The translations under genes and the position numbers were made by a program. Shown here piece after piece: positions 60,409 to 64,000 of a stretch of 64,000 nt of DNA. Source of the stretch: Roseivirga sp. UBA6052. GTDB taxonomy: Bacteria; Bacteroidota; Bacteroidia; Cytophagales; Cyclobacteriaceae. The notes under the pieces are model-generated. The model was not told the origin of the DNA. It did not search any database and was given only the letters and a program-made list of their open reading frames with translations. Numbering within the stretch: the first letter of the stretch is position 1; each line of letters opens with the position of its first letter. Where the stretch lies: contig DIYO01000001.1 in assembly GCA_002427755.1 (NCBI GenBank), forward strand, positions 1,178,001 to 1,242,000, read 5' to 3'.

Positions 60409-62043
60409 TTGATAAAAATTTCGGATTCATCTTTAACTAGCCCTACCTCCACCTATAAATGGTTCGCACTGATAGTGATTGTGTACATGATCAATATTAG
60501 TGTAAATGACATTTGGACACCAAACGAAAGCTTTTACGCAGATGCCGTTAGGGAAATGTTTGAATCGGGTGATTTCTTGGACATTCAATACAACTATGAA
60601 CCGAGATATAATAAGCCGCCATTGACTTATTGGCTCATGGCGGGCTCATCGGCTATTTTTGGTATAAACGAGTTCGGCTTAAGGCTACCAATAGTCTTAT
60701 TAGCACTGGGCAGTATTTGGTATACGTTCTTACTGGGAAGACATCTCTATGGGCCTAAAGGAGGACTATATGCCATGTTGATTATGGCAGTGAGTGCCCA
60801 GCTTTTGGCCGTTAAGCAATATGCTTCTCCAGAAATCCCATTGACTTTCTTCTTTACGGCTTCTCTCTACTACTTTTTGAAAGGTTATAAAGAAAGGAAC
60901 TTTAGAAATATCCTCTTATTCTATATCCTTTTAGCAATGGCAGTATTGGTCAAGGGGTATCCATACATTATAGTAATTGGCGGTATTGTAGGCCTATATG
61001 TACTTCTTGATCATAGCCTAAGGATAAAGGAAATCTGGAAAGAACTTCGTTTTCTTAAGCCAGTTCTAGGACTGACTCTTGTACTTCTCATTGGACTATC
61101 TTGGGTATTTTACATGTATCTGACCGAAGGGCAAGAATTCTGGGAAGTTTACAAAAGAGAGACCTTCGACCGGGCATTCACAAGAAAAGAACGTTCTATG
61201 AGACCATTCTTCTATTTTGAAGTAATGGCATGGACAATACTCCCCTTTTCTATTGCATTTTATTATGCGGCCATAAAATGGATAAAGGATTATAAATCAG
61301 CTAAAAAGGTACTTTTTCCTGCCAGTTGGATCATAGTCATGCTCGTTATTTTTACCATATCCAAAGGTAAAATCCCGACATACTTTATTCAGGCGCATAC
61401 AGCAATGGCTTTGTTAATTGTGCCCTTACTTTTAAAGGGTCTCCCAAATAATAAACTATGGCGATTTTTGTGGAGCTTAACTTTTATTTTCCCTAGTATT
61501 TTAATTGCTGGAGCCATCTGCTTCGCGGTCTATCAATTAGAAATGTCAATAGCATTTTATGCTTTTGCCATTACTGGAATTCTAACACTTGTTTGGGGGT
61601 TGAAGTCGGTAAGCTCTACCAAGTTGGTAATAGTACCCTTCTTGGTAACGATTCAGTTTTTAATTGTTTTTGCAAGTTTCTTACCTAAGCTAGAGAAATT
61701 TAGACCTTACGATGAAATCGGAGAAATGATTGATAAGAAAACCGACAAAGATGCTCCTCTATTGATTGAAGGCACTTTGATACAAAACATGCCTTATTAT
61801 TCGAAAAGAAAGGTTATCAGAGATGCCACAGTAAATCAGATTATTCATAATCAGGGCAAAACATTAGCTTTAGTAAAATCGGAGAAGCTCACAGAGACTG
61901 AAGGTTTCGAAACTTTGTGGACTGGTCTTATCTATGATTTTCCTAGTGAGTCTCAATTTGCAAAGTTTATCACCGCTAGTTTAAATGCTATGAAAGGAGA
62001 TTCGTCTAAATTTGCTGAATACCAGTTAATCTATAGAAACTAA
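60409..62043 (+). CDS. GT39/ArnT-like membrane glycosyltransferase
   Basis: 544 residues from a TTG. About ten to eleven membrane helices. The periplasmic loop 1 has WTPNESFYADAVREMFESGDFLDIQYNYEPRYNKPPLTYWL, with acidic residues that place the acceptor site, as in ArnT and protein mannosyltransferases. It would transfer a sugar from undecaprenyl- or dolichyl-type phosphate to lipid A, a glycan or a protein. A non-ATG start is needed because the first in-frame ATG (residue 27) lies inside the first helix. Followed 1 bp later by the second FkbM gene. Confidence 0.88.
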   Translation: MIKISDSSLTSPTSTYKWFALIVIVYMINISVNDIWTPNESFYADAVREMFESGDFLDIQYNYEPRYNKPPLTYWLMAGSSAIFGINEFGLRLPIVLLALGSIWYTFLLGRHLYGPKGGLYAMLIMAVSAQLLAVKQYASPEIPLTFFFTASLYYFLKGYKERNFRNILLFYILLAMAVLVKGYPYIIVIGGIVGLYVLLDHSLRIKEIWKELRFLKPVLGLTLVLLIGLSWVFYMYLTEGQEFWEVYKRETFDRAFTRKERSMRPFFYFEVMAWTILPFSIAFYYAAIKWIKDYKSAKKVLFPASWIIVMLVIFTISKGKIPTYFIQAHTAMALLIVPLLLKGLPNNKLWRFLWSLTFIFPSILIAGAICFAVYQLEMSIAFYAFAITGILTLVWGLKSVSSTKLVIVPFLVTIQFLIVFASFLPKLEKFRPYDEIGEMIDKKTDKDAPLLIEGTLIQNMPYYSKRKVIRDATVNQIIHNQGKTLALVKSEKLTETEGFETLWTGLIYDFPSESQFAKFITASLNAMKGDSSKFAEYQLIYRN

Positions 62044-62044
62044 A

Positions 62045-62791
62045 ATGTCCTTAACATTCAATCTAAAGTACTTATATAGAGCTTTGAAGTATCGTTACAG
62101 AAACGATAAAGATGAGTTGAACTATATTGTCTCGAACCTAGATTCTGGTATGTCTGCAATAGACGTGGGAGCGCACAAAGGTGGGTACTTGTACTGGATG
62201 TCTAAAAGTGTCGGAAAACAAGGGAAAATATTTGCGTTTGAGCCTCAACCTAAGCTACATCAGTATTTGAGTGATGCCATAAGAGAATTCCCTCTTAAAA
62301 ATGTAGAATTAACACATGGCGGAGTTTCATCTTCAGAAGGATCACTGGATTTATTCGTTCCAAGTGCTGATGGTAAAACATCACCTGGAGCTACTCTAGA
62401 AAAAAGAGAAGACACGGAAGGCTATTCAATAAACGTCCCTGTTTATCAACTTGATACTTTGATGAAAGATAGATCTTTCAAAGTAGGCTTGATCAAGGTG
62501 GATGTAGAAGGGCACGAGCTTGAAGTATTTAAGGGTGCGCTAGAATTGATAAAAAAAGATAGACCTAAAATCATCTTCGAATGCGAGGTAAGACATCTCG
62601 GAAGTCTGCCGATTCAATCAGTTTTTAGCTACCTAGAAGATTTAGGTTACCGAGGTAGTTTTTTCCTAAATGGTTCTAGAAAACCCTTAGAAGTGTTCAG
62701 ACCTGAGATTCATCAACAAACTGACGAGGACAAGGAAATCATTGACAAAAAGAACTACGCAAATAATTTCGTTTTTGAATACAACCTGTAA
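62045..62791 (+). CDS. FkbM family SAM-dependent methyltransferase (2)
   Basis: 248 residues. SAM motif SAIDVGAHKGGYLYWMSKSVG, FEPQPKLHQYL, VGLIKVDVEGHELEVFKGA and IIFECEVRHL. Paralogue of the 58843 protein over its whole length. No signal peptide. Translationally linked with the GT39 gene before it and the third FkbM gene directly after it. Confidence 0.9.
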   Translation: MSLTFNLKYLYRALKYRYRNDKDELNYIVSNLDSGMSAIDVGAHKGGYLYWMSKSVGKQGKIFAFEPQPKLHQYLSDAIREFPLKNVELTHGGVSSSEGSLDLFVPSADGKTSPGATLEKREDTEGYSINVPVYQLDTLMKDRSFKVGLIKVDVEGHELEVFKGALELIKKDRPKIIFECEVRHLGSLPIQSVFSYLEDLGYRGSFFLNGSRKPLEVFRPEIHQQTDEDKEIIDKKNYANNFVFEYNL

Positions 62792-63610
62792 ATGACTTTA
62801 AAAAGAAGCATAAAGAAAGCGGCAAATAATGCTTACCGACCTATAAAAGAGAGGTTAAAGAAACATTATAGACCTAAACAGTATGTTAAAAAATGGGGAA
62901 AGGAGAAGGGACTTGCGCTTTATAATGAAATCTTTAACTATAAAGAAATAGGTGAATTATGTTCTCTGGACATTCCAAATTACCCCTACCACATTCATCT
63001 TAGAAAAGGTACTTCTGATGAACCCACTTTGAGGCAAGTCTTTATGAACATAAGATATGAGTTAGACTTGCCTTTTAAACCTAAGACTATTTTGGATGGC
63101 GGTGCGAATGTAGGTTATGCCTCAGTATTCTTTTCTGAAATGTATCCTGAGGCAGAAGTCTTATCTGTAGAACCAGAAGCTACTAATTACGAACTCGTAT
63201 TAAAAAACACTCGCAGCTATCCTAAGATAAATACAATTATGTCTGCCATATGGGGCAGTACTACATACCTTAAAATAGTGAACCTCAAACAAGAAAAGTG
63301 GGCTTTTGAGGTAGAAGAAGCTGAAGAAAGCGAAGAGGGCTCGTTTAAAGCTTATTCAATAATTGATCTGATGAAACAACAAAATTGGACGAGTATTGAT
63401 ATCCTGAAACTAGATATTGAAGGCTCAGAAATCTCTGTCTTTGAGAAAGATTATGAGGAATGGCTTCCTAATGTTAAACTCTTGATTATAGAGTTACATG
63501 AGAATATGAGGCCTGGATGTACGGCTATTTTTGAGAAGGCCATCAACCGATACAACTTTAAGGCCTCTGTAAGTGGAGAAAACCTGATTTACATTAACCA
63601 AAACAAATAA
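62792..63610 (+). CDS. FkbM family SAM-dependent methyltransferase (3)
   Basis: 272 residues. More diverged than the other two: a basic N-terminus (KRSIKKAANNAYRPIKERLKKHYRPKQYVKKWG), SAM motif ILDGGANVGYASVFF, VEPEATNYELV, DILKLDIEGSEISVFEK and LLIIELHENM. ATG directly follows the stop codon of the second FkbM gene. Probably methylates a sugar of the same glycan. Strong terminator follows. Confidence 0.9.
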   Translation: MTLKRSIKKAANNAYRPIKERLKKHYRPKQYVKKWGKEKGLALYNEIFNYKEIGELCSLDIPNYPYHIHLRKGTSDEPTLRQVFMNIRYELDLPFKPKTILDGGANVGYASVFFSEMYPEAEVLSVEPEATNYELVLKNTRSYPKINTIMSAIWGSTTYLKIVNLKQEKWAFEVEEAEESEEGSFKAYSIIDLMKQQNWTSIDILKLDIEGSEISVFEKDYEEWLPNVKLLIIELHENMRPGCTAIFEKAINRYNFKASVSGENLIYINQNK

Positions 63611-63640
63611 AAAAGGCTTCTAAAGAAGCCTTTTTTATAA
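63611..63640. terminator. Bidirectional terminator between the FkbM cluster and ahcY
   Basis: AAAAGGCTTC and GAAGCCTTTT form a perfect 10-bp stem with a TAAA loop. T-runs follow in both directions. It ends the glycan cluster and the convergent ahcY. Confidence 0.9.
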
Positions 63641-63653
63641 TGTCAAATTAAGA

Positions 63654-64000
63654 TTAATATCTATAGTGTTCCGGTTTATAAGGACCTTCCACAGTCACGC
63701 CAATATATGCCGCTTGATCTTCAGATAGCTGGTCTAATTCTACACCAATTTTAGCTAAGTGTAAAGAAGCTACCTTTTCATCCAAATGCTTAGGCAATGT
63801 ATAAACAGCGTTCTCGTAAGCATCAGTATTTGTCCAAAGTTCAATCTGTGCTAATGTCTGGTTGGTAAACGAATTAGACATTACAAAAGAAGGGTGACCT
63901 GTTGCACAACCCAAGTTGACTAGTCTACCTTCAGCCAGAACAATGATCTCGTTACCATCAACATTATAAAGATCCACCTGAGGCTTGATCTCATTCTTAG
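63654..64000 (-). CDS. ahcY: Adenosylhomocysteinase, C-terminal part (runs off the window)
   Basis: About 115 residues are visible; the frame continues past 64000, where the preceding codons read KNEIKPQV. LAEGRLVNLGCATGHPSFVMSNSFTNQTLAQIELW and the C-terminus PYKPEHYRY are exact AhcY features (NAD-binding GxATGHP and C-terminal Tyr). It hydrolyses S-adenosylhomocysteine, the product of SAM methyltransferases. Convergent with three SAM-dependent FkbM genes, but AhcY is a housekeeping gene, so this is probably chance. Confidence 0.95.
   Translation of the reverse strand, partial: KNEIKPQVDLYNVDGNEIIVLAEGRLVNLGCATGHPSFVMSNSFTNQTLAQIELWTNTDAYENAVYTLPKHLDEKVASLHLAKIGVELDQLSEDQAAYIGVTVEGPYKPEHYRY

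Noticed and set aside
1..64000. CRISPR arrays, insertion sequences, prophage or integrative elements
   Set aside because: No regular direct repeats, transposase or integrase frames, or terminal inverted repeats were seen; gene content and codon use look uniform.

Overview
The window looks like a chromosomal segment of an AT-rich Bacteroidota bacterium, most likely of the Cytophagales (Roseivirga/Fulvivirga-like). The sequence evidence is: TAnnTTTG-type -7 promoter boxes, in one case with a TTTG element exactly 19 bp upstream; almost no Shine-Dalgarno sequences; many Cys-lipidated exported proteins; a type IX secretion C-terminal signal on the amylase; a fused alpha/beta E1 dehydrogenase; and LytS/LytTR plus large FtsX-type permease modules. 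No insertion sequence, integrase, prophage or CRISPR array is visible, and the gene content is mostly housekeeping.

Layout. 1-4.4 kb: 3' end of tamB, a photolyase, a DUF2279 protein and a lipoprotein. 4.4-6.2 kb: RNase P RNA, a sigma-54-type response regulator that ends without a DNA-binding domain, and an overlapping 45-residue lipoprotein. 6.2-15.2 kb: a LuxE/PaaK-like enzyme with a G9 tract in its coding sequence, a lipoprotein, the fused E1 dehydrogenase, alanine dehydrogenase, an SDR, an AlkB-type hydroxylase, a lone HsdR-N nuclease-fold protein and AMP nucleosidase. 15.2-21.3 kb: a starch module (secreted multi-domain alpha-amylase, starch-binding-like lipoprotein, MFS transporter). 21.3-24 kb: an ExbB/ExbD proton-channel operon and tRNA-Ser(GGA). 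24-30 kb: a tightly overlapping minus-strand operon of two glycosyltransferases, a PP2C/SpoIIE phosphatase, a polysaccharide deacetylase, TatD and asparaginase. 30-38.5 kb: ruvC and a run of small, mostly accessory genes. 38.5-50.3 kb: HIT, greA, hydroxyacid dehydrogenase, mgtE, rsmA, pdxA, SulP, DUF177-rpmF and fabH-efp-accB-accC. 50.3-54.5 kb: LytTR regulator, LytS kinase and FtsX permease. 54.6-63.6 kb: a glycan or small-molecule modification locus with a carbamoyltransferase, SGNH protein, DUF5989 and SxtJ-like membrane proteins, three FkbM methyltransferases, a GT2 and a GT39. It ends at the 3' part of ahcY.

How genes work together. A 15-bp near-palindrome, TTGCAAACGTTTGTT, occurs three times: before the amylase, before the starch-binding-like lipoprotein and before alanine dehydrogenase. 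This suggests a LacI-family-like regulon joining starch use to pyruvate/alanine metabolism. The best candidate for an under-described system is 54651-58172. Its genes match the sxtI/sxtJ/sxtK trio (carbamoyltransferase, SxtJ, DUF5989) plus an SGNH membrane protein. Next to it are methyltransferases and glycosyltransferases, pointing to carbamoylation and methylation of an envelope glycan or exported metabolite.
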